NCBI GenBank assembly: GCA_025359585.1
Contig: JANYFX010000511.1
Coordinates: forward strand, 1-10,061
Direction: 5' to 3'
Length of the DNA: 10,061 nt
Source of the DNA: Rhizobacter sp.
Lineage (GTDB): Bacteria > Pseudomonadota > Gammaproteobacteria > Burkholderiales > Burkholderiaceae_C
Part shown: positions 1 through 6,999 of the stretch, one piece after another
Layout of the letters: every line of letters starts with the position of its first letter
Position numbering within the stretch: position 1 is the stretch's first letter
Translations under genes and position numbers: made by a program
Notes under the pieces: model-generated
Database searches by the model: none
Told to the model about the DNA's origin: nothing
The model's input: the letters and a program-made list of their open reading frames with translations, nothing else

Positions 1-2559
1 GACTTGCCCGGCCGTGCGCACCGCCTCGATCTGCTTGTTCGCCAGATCGCGAATTTCGCGGATGCGGCTCCACTTGGCGAGCAAGGCTTCGTCATGCCAG
101 GCGCTCACGTCGCTGTAGGTCTCGACGAAGATCGATGCCGACCGCCCCGGCGCGAACACCTTCCACGCTTCCTCGGCGGTGAAGCTGAGAAACGGTGCCA
201 TCCAGCGCAGCATCGCGTGCGTCACGTGCCACAGCGCGGTCTGCGCCGAACGCCGCGCCTGGCTCTTCGGCGCGGTGGTGTAGAGCCGGTCTTTCAGGAT
301 GTCGAGGTAGAAGGCGCCCAGGTCTTCGCTGCAGAACACCTGCAGTTTCGAGACGACCGGGTGGAACTCGTAGACCTTGTAGTGCGCGAGCACGTCGGCC
401 TGGAACGCGGCCGTGCGCGCGAGCACCCAGCGGTCGACCTCCAGCATCTGATCGAGCGGCACCGCGTCTTTCGACGCATCGAAGTCGCTCGTGTTCGCGA
501 GCAAAAAACGCAGCGTGTTGCGGATGCGTCGATACGCATCGACCACGCGCGCCAGGATCTTGTCGTCGATCGCCAGGTCGCCGGAATAGTCGGTGGCAGC
601 GCACCACAGGCGCAGGATTTCTCCGCCGTGTTTGTGCGCCGATGCGTCGAGCGGCATGTAGTTGCCCAGGCTCTTGCTCATCTTGCGGCCCGAGCCGTCG
701 ACCGTGAAGCCGTGTGTGAGCAGGCCGCGGTACGGTGCGCGGCCGTACATCGCGCAGGCGATCAGCAAGGACGAATGGAACCAGCCGCGGTGCTGGTCAT
801 GGCCTTCGAGGTAGAGGTCAGCCTCGGGGCCGTCGCTGCTCGTAGCACCGGGGTGGCTGTGGCGCAGCACGTGGAAAAACGTCGAGCCGGAATCGAACCA
901 GACATCGAGGATGTCGTTGCTCTTGGTGTACTGCGATGCCTCTGCGCCGAGCACCTCTTCGACCGTCAGTTTGGACCACGCTTCGACGCCACCCTTTTCG
1001 ACGATGCCAGCGGCGCGGTCGATCAGCGCCATCGTGTCCGGGTGCAGTTCGCCGCTGTCCTTGTGCAGGAAGAACGGCAGCGGCACGCCCCAGTTGCGCT
1101 GGCGGCTGATGCACCAGTCGGGCCGGTTGGCGATCATGTCGTGCAGGCGCGCCTTGCCGTTCTCGGGGTAGAAGCTGGTCTCTTCGATCGCGGCGTGTGC
1201 GAGCTGGCGCAGCGTCTGTTGGGGCGGCTCGGTCGCGAACACACCGGTACCTTCGTCCATGCGGACGAACCGCTGCGCCGCCGCGCGGTAGATCACCGGC
1301 GTCTTGTGGCGCCAGCAGTGCGGGTAACTGTGAACCAGCGTCGAGGTGGCGAACAGGCGGCCCGCGTCGCGCAGTGCGTCGGCCACGAGCGGCGCGGCTT
1401 TCCAGATGTTCAGGCCGCCGAACAGCGGCAGCTCGGCCTCATAAGCGCCGTTGCCTTGCACCGGGTTCAGGATGTCTTCGACCGCCAGCCCATGCGCGCG
1501 GCAGGAGTTGAAGTCTTCGATGCCGTAGGCCGGCGCGGAGTGCACGATGCCGGTGCCGTCTTCGGCGGTCGCGTAGTCGGCCACGTAAACCGGCGAGAGT
1601 CGGTCATAAGCCTTGTCCACGAGCGCCAGGGGATGGTGGAAGTTCAGCCCGTCGAGCGCCGAGCCTTTCGTGGTGGCGAGCACCGTGCCTTGCAATTCGT
1701 AGCGCGCCAGGCACTTCTCGACCAGCGCGCTGGCCAGCACGAGCAGGCCACGTTCGGTATCGACGAGTGAATACTCGATTTCGGGGCCGACGTTGAGCGC
1801 CTGGTTCGCAGGGATCGTCCACGCGGTCGTGGTCCAGATGACGATGAACGCGTCCTTCGTCAATGAAGTCAAGCCGAACGCGGCCGCGAGTTTGGCCGGC
1901 TCGGCCGACAGAAACCCCACGTCGACCGTCTGCGACTTCTTGTCGGCGTATTCGATCTCGAACTCGGCCAGCGACGAGCCGCAGTCGAAACACCAGTACA
2001 CGGGTTTGAGGCCACGGTAGACGAAACCGCGCTCGATCACCTTCTTCAGCGCGCGGATCTCGTTCGCTTCGTTGCCGAAGTCCATCGTGCGGTACGGGTG
2101 CTCCCAATCGCCAAGCACGCCCACGCGTTTGAAGTCGGCCATCTGCTGCGCGATCTGCTCGGTGGCGTAGGCGCGGCTCTTGATCTGCACATCGGCGCGG
2201 CTCAGCTGGCGGCCGAAGGTCTTTTCGATCTGGTTTTCGATCGGCAGGCCATGGCAGTCCCAGCCCGGCGTGTAGCGCGCGTCGAAGCCGGCCAGCTGGC
2301 GCGCCTTGACGATCATGTCTTTCAGGATCTTGTTGGCCGCGTGGCCCACGTGCAACTGGCCATTGGCATACGGCGGGCCGTCGTGCAGCACGAACAGGGG
2401 TCGGCCGTGGCGTGCGTCGCGCAGCTGCTTGTAGATGCCTTCGTCGGCCCATTCCTTGACCCAGCCCGGTTCGCGCTTGGGCAGGTCGCCGCGCATCGGG
2501 AAGGGCGTGTCGGGCAGGTTCAGCGTGGCTCGGTAGTCGGTCTTGGTGTCTGTGGACAT
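1..2559 (-). CDS. ileS: Isoleucyl-tRNA synthetase, C-terminus cut by window edge
   Basis: Cytoplasmic class I aminoacyl-tRNA synthetase that charges tRNA-Ile with isoleucine and edits mischarged valine. The reading frame is open from ATG 2559 to base 1 (853 codons) without a stop or frameshift in the segments translated. Seen: the HIGH-type motif HVGH at residues 70-73 after DGPPYANGQL; a CxxC pair at 190-193; the CP1 editing-site run TTTAWTIPAN at 243-252; WCISRQRNWG from 482; and KMSKS at 626-630. Bacterial IleS is about 940 residues, so roughly 85-90 residues are missing beyond the edge, including the C-terminal zinc-binding region. The window does not show a broken gene. The start matches the family N-terminus (MSTDTKTDYRATLNLPDTPF), although the Shine-Dalgarno sequence is poor. 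It lies 108 nt downstream of ribF on the same strand, the ribF-ileS order conserved in many proteobacteria, where lspA usually follows. Identity is very secure. Confidence 0.97.
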   Translation of the reverse strand, partial: MSTDTKTDYRATLNLPDTPFPMRGDLPKREPGWVKEWADEGIYKQLRDARHGRPLFVLHDGPPYANGQLHVGHAANKILKDMIVKARQLAGFDARYTPGWDCHGLPIENQIEKTFGRQLSRADVQIKSRAYATEQIAQQMADFKRVGVLGDWEHPYRTMDFGNEANEIRALKKVIERGFVYRGLKPVYWCFDCGSSLAEFEIEYADKKSQTVDVGFLSAEPAKLAAAFGLTSLTKDAFIVIWTTTAWTIPANQALNVGPEIEYSLVDTERGLLVLASALVEKCLARYELQGTVLATTKGSALDGLNFHHPLALVDKAYDRLSPVYVADYATAEDGTGIVHSAPAYGIEDFNSCRAHGLAVEDILNPVQGNGAYEAELPLFGGLNIWKAAPLVADALRDAGRLFATSTLVHSYPHCWRHKTPVIYRAAAQRFVRMDEGTGVFATEPPQQTLRQLAHAAIEETSFYPENGKARLHDMIANRPDWCISRQRNWGVPLPFFLHKDSGELHPDTMALIDRAAGIVEKGGVEAWSKLTVEEVLGAEASQYTKSNDILDVWFDSGSTFFHVLRHSHPGATSSDGPEADLYLEGHDQHRGWFHSSLLIACAMYGRAPYRGLLTHGFTVDGSGRKMSKSLGNYMPLDASAHKHGGEILRLWCAATDYSGDLAIDDKILARVVDAYRRIRNTLRFLLANTSDFDASKDAVPLDQMLEVDRWVLARTAAFQADVLAHYKVYEFHPVVSKLQVFCSEDLGAFYLDILKDRLYTTAPKSQARRSAQTALWHVTHAMLRWMAPFLSFTAEEAWKVFAPGRSASIFVETYSDVSAWHDEALLAKWSRIREIRDLANKQIEAVRTAGQV

Positions 2560-2573
2560 GGTGAAACCCGGTG

Positions 2574-2665
2574 GGCCCGTTCATGCGTTCGCCGACGGGC
2601 CGGCAAGATGGATGAAGCCGCGCGCGTGCGGGGCCGTCGTGTGCGGATCAGGCTCGCAGCGAGCC
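2574..2665 (-). other. Two GC-rich hairpins between ribF and ileS
   Basis: The 108-nt ribF-ileS spacer holds two inverted repeats. The first, in transcription order, lies two bases after the ribF stop. It is GGCTCGC / GCGAGCC around a single base (2651-2665), which in RNA would make a six-pair stem with a three-base loop. The second is GGCCCGT (2574-2580) / ACGGGCC (2595-2601), seven pairs with a 14-base loop, just upstream of the ileS start. Neither is followed by a T-run on the transcribed strand, so they are not typical intrinsic terminators. They could stabilise ends, slow transcription or mean nothing in such GC-rich DNA. There is no T-box, which is expected since T-boxes are rare outside Gram-positives. 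Confidence 0.35.
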
Positions 2666-2667
2666 CG

Positions 2668-3693
2668 TCAAATAATTCGGTCGCGGCTGGTCTGGCGGTG
2701 CTGCGCGGCGTGGGCGGCCAGGAAGGCGCGGGCGTCGTCGGTGTCCTTGCGGATCGCCGCGGTCAGCGCCGGCAGCCCGTCGTAGCGGGCTTCGTCGCGA
2801 AGTTTGTGCAGCAGTTCCACCCGCACAAGTTTACCGTAGCCCCCCTCGGTGCCGAGGCCGGCCGGCCAGGCCAGGCAGTAGACCTCCAGCAGCACCCGCC
2901 CGCTGTCGTCCACGGTCGGGCGTTTGCCCAGGCTCGCCACCCCGTCGATGGGCGCCTCGGCCAGCCCGTGGGTGCGCACCGCATAGATGCCGAGCGCGGC
3001 CGGCTTGGGGTGGTGAAAACGCAGGTTCAGCGTGCGAAAACCATCGCTGCCGCCGGCAACGCTTTCGCCCAGGCTGCGCCCGAGCTTCTTGCCGTGGATC
3101 ACATGGCCGCTGATGCTGTACGGGCGGCCGAGCAGGGTGGCGGCGCGCTCCATGTCGCCGGCGGCCAGCGCTTCGCGCACGGCCGAGCTCGACACACGCA
3201 GGCCGCGCACTTCGTAGCTGTTCATGCGCGCCACGTCGAAGCCGGCGGCCGGGCCGGCGGCGTCGAGCATGGTGTAGTCGCCGGCGCGTTTGGCACCGAA
3301 GCGGAAGTCGTCGCCGACCAGCACGTAGCGTGTGCCCAGGCCGCGCACCAGCACATCGTCGATGAAGGCCTGCGGCGTTTGTGCGGCGAAGGTGCGGTTG
3401 AAGCGCAGCACCACCACCTGATCGACGCCGCAGCGTTCGAGCTCGCTCAGCTTGTCGCGCAGCGTGGCGATGCGCGCCGGCGCCAGCTCGGGCTTGCCGG
3501 CAAGCTGCGCGAAGTAGTCTCGCGGGTGCGGTTCGAAGGTCATCACGCAAGAAGGCAGATGGCGGTGCTGGGCTTCGGAGCGCAGCAGCGCGAGCATGGC
3601 CTGGTGGCCGCGGTGCACGCCGTCGAAGTTGCCGATGGTGAGGGCGCAGGCGGGCGCGATGCCGGGGTGGTGAAAGCCGCGAAACACTTGCAT
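2668..3693 (-). CDS. ribF: Bifunctional riboflavin kinase / FMN adenylyltransferase
   Basis: Makes FMN from riboflavin (C-terminal kinase domain) and FAD from FMN (N-terminal nucleotidyltransferase domain) in the cytoplasm. The 341-residue protein is a normal length. N-terminal domain: GNFDGVHRGH at 21-30 (HxGH-like nucleotide site), TFEPHPRDYF at 52-61, VGDDFRFG at 126-133 and SSSAVR at 168-173. The kinase domain starts near GRPYSISGHVIHGKKLG (189-205), carries TLN at 221-223 where many homologues have TAN, and continues with LGKRPTV and LLHKLRDEARY. Between GRSLG (205-209) and FRTLN it carries about nine extra residues (ESVAGGSDG) compared with the usual LGF-PTAN layout. The frame stays open upstream to 4419, but that part is antisense to another gene; the family N-terminus begins at ATG 3693. 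It is followed by ileS and divergent from the GAF/GGDEF pair. No FMN riboswitch is recognisable in its 159-nt upstream region. Confidence 0.96.
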   Translation of the reverse strand: MQVFRGFHHPGIAPACALTIGNFDGVHRGHQAMLALLRSEAQHRHLPSCVMTFEPHPRDYFAQLAGKPELAPARIATLRDKLSELERCGVDQVVVLRFNRTFAAQTPQAFIDDVLVRGLGTRYVLVGDDFRFGAKRAGDYTMLDAAGPAAGFDVARMNSYEVRGLRVSSSAVREALAAGDMERAATLLGRPYSISGHVIHGKKLGRSLGESVAGGSDGFRTLNLRFHHPKPAALGIYAVRTHGLAEAPIDGVASLGKRPTVDDSGRVLLEVYCLAWPAGLGTEGGYGKLVRVELLHKLRDEARYDGLPALTAAIRKDTDDARAFLAAHAAQHRQTSRDRII

Positions 3694-3734
3694 GCGCGGG
3701 ATTATCGGTGGTGGCGTGCGCCGGGGCGCGCAAG

Positions 3735-3750
3735 CGCCAGGCGCCTGGCG
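3735..3750. repeat. 16-bp perfect palindrome between divergent genes
   Basis: CGCCAGGCGCCTGGCG reads the same on both strands. It lies in the 159-nt region between ribF (start 3693, minus) and the GAF gene (start 3853, plus), 42 nt upstream of the ribF ATG and 103 nt upstream of the GAF ATG. A perfect palindrome placed between divergent starts is a reasonable candidate for a dimeric repressor site. The GC-rich background also makes such runs more likely by chance. The rest of the spacer shows no other gene and no convincing sigma-70 promoter. Confidence 0.35.
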
Positions 3751-3852
3751 GCGGTGGGTGGACTCTGCGTTCGGCGTTGAAGCACGGAACTGGTCCGGAA
3801 ATACCGAGCACTTCGGTTCTTGGCGGGAACTCCCCGGCCGCAACAATGAGCG

Positions 3853-4389
3853 ATGCCGGACAACATCGACGTGCAGGCCTTTTGCGGTCAATTCGATCGC
3901 AAGGAAATCAGCGCCGGGCGCTTTCTGGAAGAGTGCGCGCGGCTGATTGCCGCAGCAATCGACTGCGCCCGCGTCGGCATCTGGCTGTTCGAGGATGTGG
4001 CCGACGGCCGTGCGCTGCGCTGCCTCAGCTTCTACGACGGCATCCATGACCGCATGACGCTCGTGCCCGACGAAACCAGCCTGCAGGTCGGCGCGTATTT
4101 CGAAGTTCTGGAACAGGTCGGGCACGTGCTCGCGAACGATGCGCGCACCCATCCGGCCACTGCAGGGTTCTTCAGCGACAGAGTCAGCGTCAACGGCGTG
4201 CGCTCGTTGATGGCCGCGTCGTTTTCGATCAACGGCTGTCTGTTCGGCGCATTCACCTGCACCAACACCCGAATCACCGAGTGGAGCCCGGTGCAACTGG
4301 CCACGCTCAAGCGCATGGGCGCGCGGGTCAGCCTGGCTCTGGCCAATGCGTCGCGCACGAACCAGTCCACCCTGCCGATGCCCCTCTAG
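3853..4389 (+). CDS. Stand-alone GAF domain protein
   Basis: A 178-residue cytoplasmic protein with no signal peptide or membrane segment. Nearly all of it (about residues 20-165) reads as one GAF domain: a helix (GRFLEECARLIAAAIDCARV), a strand (GIWLFEDVADG), a variable loop, then MAASFSINGCLFGAFTCTNT, close to the usual final strands. No output domain is attached, so it probably senses a small ligand and passes the signal to a partner. The obvious partner is the diguanylate cyclase that follows 23 nt downstream. ATG 3853 is the first possible start in this frame because an in-frame TGA ends at 3849. The Shine-Dalgarno sequence is weak. Ligand and exact family are not known from the sequence. 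Confidence 0.82.
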   Translation: MPDNIDVQAFCGQFDRKEISAGRFLEECARLIAAAIDCARVGIWLFEDVADGRALRCLSFYDGIHDRMTLVPDETSLQVGAYFEVLEQVGHVLANDARTHPATAGFFSDRVSVNGVRSLMAASFSINGCLFGAFTCTNTRITEWSPVQLATLKRMGARVSLALANASRTNQSTLPMPL

Positions 4390-4403
4390 GCAACGGTCGA
4401 TGT

Positions 4404-4407
4404 GAGG
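4404..4407 (+). promoter_or_regulatory. Ribosome binding site of the GGDEF gene
   Basis: GAGG (in TGTGAGGT) lies five bases before ATG 4413. It decides the start: the frame is open further upstream to an ATG at 4281 inside the GAF gene, but that start has no comparable signal and would overlap the upstream gene by over 100 bases. Confidence 0.75.
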
Positions 4408-4412
4408 TTTCC

Positions 4413-5438
4413 ATGACACAGCTGATCAATCACCTCGCGGAAATCACCGGCTTTCGCGATCGCGATCAGCTCGACGCTTCGGTGGTGCGCGCCGTGCACG
4501 ACGTGCTGCGCCCGCTGTCCGTCGGCATCTACCGCTGCGTGGGCGAAGTGGGTGGCGAGCGCTGGTTGACACGCGCACGCATCGGGTTCGACGACTTGGC
4601 CGCCACGGCCGACCCGCTGTCGACCGACATCTTCGCGCTGCCCGAACTCCGCAGCGTGCCGGCGCGCCGGCAGTGCCTCTTGACCGGTGAAGTGGTGGTT
4701 GCGGGCAAGGTGCCACAGACGAGTTGTTTCCCGATCGCGACCGAGAAAGAAGTGGTCGGCGTGCTGGAAATGCAGACTGCCAGGCCGCTGGGCGCCAGCG
4801 ACCGGGCCATGGTGAGGACCATCGTGCGCATCTACGGCAACTTTCACGACCTGCTCGACCACAGCGAGCGTGACCCGCTCACCGGCCTGCTGAACCGCCA
4901 GACCTTCAACTCGGCGCTGATGACGCGCGCGAAAAAAGTGGTCGGCAGCGATGTTGCGGAGTCGGGCCGGCGCGCCCCGTCGGCAGCGGCGGCGCTGTGG
5001 CTCGGCGTGGTCGACATCGACCACTTCAAGCGCGTGAACGACACCTACGGTCACCCGATCGGCGACGAAGTCCTGCTGCTGCTGTCGCGCCTGTTGCGTT
5101 CGAGCTTCCGGCACTTCGACCGCCTCTACCGCTTCGGCGGCGAAGAATTCGTGGTCGTGCTCGACTGCGTGGCGGCCGACCAGGCGAGCCTGGCCTTCGA
5201 GCGGATGCGGGCGAGCGTGGAACGCTTCGAGTTTCCGCAGGTCGGGCGGGTGACGGTCAGCGTCGGCTTCACCCTGACCGATGTTTCAGACACACCGTCG
5301 TCGGCCTTCGCACGGGCCGACAAGGCCTTGTACTACGTGAAGGAACACGGGCGAAACCAGGTCGCGCAGTTCGAGAATCTCGTGCGCGGCGGGGAGATCG
5401 TCGAAACGCACATCGTCGGCGACGTCGAGTTGTTCTGA
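4413..5438 (+). CDS. GAF-like/GGDEF diguanylate cyclase
   Basis: Predicted to join two GTP into cyclic di-GMP, the second messenger for surface attachment and motility. The protein has 341 residues and no membrane segment. Residues 1-145 look like a divergent GAF sensor (MTQLINHLAEITGF, later EVVGVLEMQTARPLGASDRA). The GGDEF domain starts at DPLTGLLNR (154-162), then DIDHFKRVNDTYGHPIGDE, the catalytic GGEEF at 242-246 and KALYYVKEHGRNQV near the end. RHFD at 233-236, five residues before GGEEF, fits the RxxD inhibitory site, so product feedback is likely. There is a short insertion rich in Ser and Ala (around ESGRRAPSAAAA) before the DIDHFK strand, longer than in common GGDEF domains. It is translated just after the GAF gene, so the two probably form an operon. 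It converges on the sheath gene, 37 nt away. No EAL domain is present. Confidence 0.94.
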   Translation: MTQLINHLAEITGFRDRDQLDASVVRAVHDVLRPLSVGIYRCVGEVGGERWLTRARIGFDDLAATADPLSTDIFALPELRSVPARRQCLLTGEVVVAGKVPQTSCFPIATEKEVVGVLEMQTARPLGASDRAMVRTIVRIYGNFHDLLDHSERDPLTGLLNRQTFNSALMTRAKKVVGSDVAESGRRAPSAAAALWLGVVDIDHFKRVNDTYGHPIGDEVLLLLSRLLRSSFRHFDRLYRFGGEEFVVVLDCVAADQASLAFERMRASVERFEFPQVGRVTVSVGFTLTDVSDTPSSAFARADKALYYVKEHGRNQVAQFENLVRGGEIVETHIVGDVELF

Positions 5439-5475
5439 CGCGCGAGCCGGCGTGTTTGCGCCACCGCTGCGCACA

Positions 5476-6918
5476 TCATCCCTTCGGCATCTGCTGCTGG
5501 AAGGTGATCTCGATGAACTCGGCCGGGCGGCTGATGGCGACCAGCATGGTCACGCGCAACACGCCTTCCAGAACGTCGTCGGGTGTCATCGTGTCGCCCA
5601 GGCCGACGTGGACGCTGAAGGCGTCCTCCGGCACTGCGCCCATCAGCCCGTCGCGCTTCCACACGCTGGTGAGAAAGTTCTCGAGCATGCTCTTGAGCGT
5701 TACCCAGGTGCTGGCCACGTTGGGCTCGAACAGCAACGCCTTGGCCGCCATCCGGCACGACTCTTCCAGCATGATCACCGTGCGGCGCACATTGATGTAG
5801 CGCCAGTCGAGGCTGTTGCCGTCGAGTGTGCGCGCGCCCCAGACCAGCACGCCTTCGCCGACGAAGGAACGGATGGCGTTGATCGACTTGCCTTGTGGTG
5901 TGACGTTCAGGTCTTCCTGCTCTTCGTGCGTGATCTCGACGGTGGGCGCGCTCACCGCCGCGAGGCTGACGTTGGCGGGCGCCTTCCACACACCGCGTGT
6001 GTTGTCGACCATCGTGTACAGCCCCGCCATCGCGGCCGATGCCGGCATCAGGTCGAGCTGCCGGCGGGCTTCGCGCATCAGGGGGTCGAGCAGGCCCGGC
6101 TCCTCGCGCAGCAAGGCGGCCAGGTCGTCGGGGTTGTCGATGTGGCGTGTGTCGATGTCCCCGGTCTGCGAAACACAGGTGTTCAGCCACGGGAAGTAGG
6201 CGGCGCCGTAGCTCAGGAAATCGACGCCGATGTCGTCGCGGAACAGTGCGACGCTGTCGCCTGCGGGGTGGCGGCGTTCAAGATCGCCGCCCCACAGGTC
6301 GAGGATCGCGAAGCGGTTCTTCATGTCGCCACCGCAATGCTGCAGCATCGCCCGCTGCACCCGCATGCAATCGGCCCGTGAGAGCAGCACCGCGTCGGGC
6401 ACCACGAGGAGGGTCGGCTCCTGCTCTTTCAGCAAGGGCGCGAGGCCGCCGATGAGGCCCGTCGCGGCTTCGCCCGCCACGATCTCGTCATCGAAGCCAC
6501 CGACCGACACGACGCAGCAGGTGCCGCCGCCATTGCGAAAGAACAGACGCATCGCCTGGTGCATCAGGAAGCGGCCACCGGCCCGGCCCGCGGCGCGTGT
6601 CAGCCGGTACGTCTTCTCACCGTGTTTGAAGTCGGTGCATTGGGAACTGGGCTGCAGCATGTCGGGCAACGCGAGCGCGGGGGCTGTGGCATCCACGCGC
6701 TCGACCCTGAACCGGGCTGGGGCGGCGCCGCCGAAATGCTGTTCGTACTCGGCCATCGAGGTGATGCGCCAGGGCTTGCCGCGCAGCGGCTTGCCACCGT
6801 GGTCGGCCGTCGCGGTGTGGCCGATGAAGGCCGGGACGGCCGTGGCCACCTCGACCACCGAGTTCGGGAAGGCGTCTTTTGCGACGATGCAGACACCGGG
6901 CGCTTTCGTCCTTGCCAT
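5476..6918 (-). CDS. Contractile tail sheath protein, eCIS type
   Basis: A complete 480-residue protein of the phage tail sheath family, the contractile outer cylinder of myophage tails and of extracellular contractile injection systems (Afp/PVC-like). Seen: an N-terminus of the usual form, APGVCIVAKDAFPNSVVEVA (6-25), then AVPAFIGHTA and PWRITSMAEYEQHFGG (49-64); a middle region about 115-345, where the subtilisin-like sheath domain is expected; GVWKAPANVSLAAVSAPTV (309-327); the strongly family-like NVTPQGKSINAIR (338-350) and LVWGARTLDGN (358-368); FEPNVASTWV (398-407); and the C-terminal arm RPAEFIEITFQQQ (464-476), which in known sheaths helps interlock subunits. It shows no frameshift and both ends are present. 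Neighbours are an AcoR-like regulator 81 nt upstream and a convergent cyclase gene. No tube, baseplate, spike, ATPase or toxin gene adjoins it, so it is an orphan here. An eCIS origin is judged from remembered motif patterns, not a search. Confidence 0.9.
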   Translation of the reverse strand: MARTKAPGVCIVAKDAFPNSVVEVATAVPAFIGHTATADHGGKPLRGKPWRITSMAEYEQHFGGAAPARFRVERVDATAPALALPDMLQPSSQCTDFKHGEKTYRLTRAAGRAGGRFLMHQAMRLFFRNGGGTCCVVSVGGFDDEIVAGEAATGLIGGLAPLLKEQEPTLLVVPDAVLLSRADCMRVQRAMLQHCGGDMKNRFAILDLWGGDLERRHPAGDSVALFRDDIGVDFLSYGAAYFPWLNTCVSQTGDIDTRHIDNPDDLAALLREEPGLLDPLMREARRQLDLMPASAAMAGLYTMVDNTRGVWKAPANVSLAAVSAPTVEITHEEQEDLNVTPQGKSINAIRSFVGEGVLVWGARTLDGNSLDWRYINVRRTVIMLEESCRMAAKALLFEPNVASTWVTLKSMLENFLTSVWKRDGLMGAVPEDAFSVHVGLGDTMTPDDVLEGVLRVTMLVAISRPAEFIEITFQQQMPKG

Positions 6919-6999
6919 GATGGTCTCGATTCGCTTCGTCGCACCGCAGCCGCACCGGCACGATCGCGCGGAACCGGTCGATCCAGTGCAGCGCGGTGC

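Noticed and set aside
4..1770. 588-codon plus-strand open frame opposite ileS
   Set aside because: It is a shadow of ileS, whose KMSKS and editing motifs are in the minus frame; the antisense product has no recognisable features.
3701..3706. GATAAT on the minus strand as a -10 box for ribF
   Set aside because: No -35-like hexamer lies 16-18 bases upstream, and it is only seven bases from the ATG.
2098..3780. 560-codon plus-strand open frame opposite ribF and the start of ileS
   Set aside because: It is antisense to two certain genes, its protein is low-complexity (rich in Ala, Val, Arg, His and Gln) with no domain, and long antisense frames are expected in high-GC DNA.
4281..4412. Longer start for the GGDEF gene at ATG 4281
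   Set aside because: It would overlap the GAF gene in another frame; ATG 4413 has GAGG at the right distance.
3694..4419. Upstream extension of the ribF frame, giving a 583-residue protein
   Set aside because: The added part is antisense to the GAF gene and unlike any RibF N-terminus; the family start fits ATG 3693.
5449..5462. GGCG-N6-CGCC stem between the convergent cyclase and sheath genes, as a bidirectional terminator
   Set aside because: Only four pairs and no T-run on either strand, so it is too weak to call.
5476..6918. A prophage at this locus
   Set aside because: Only a sheath gene is present; there is no integrase, capsid, terminase, lysis gene or attachment repeat, and both neighbours are ordinary bacterial genes.
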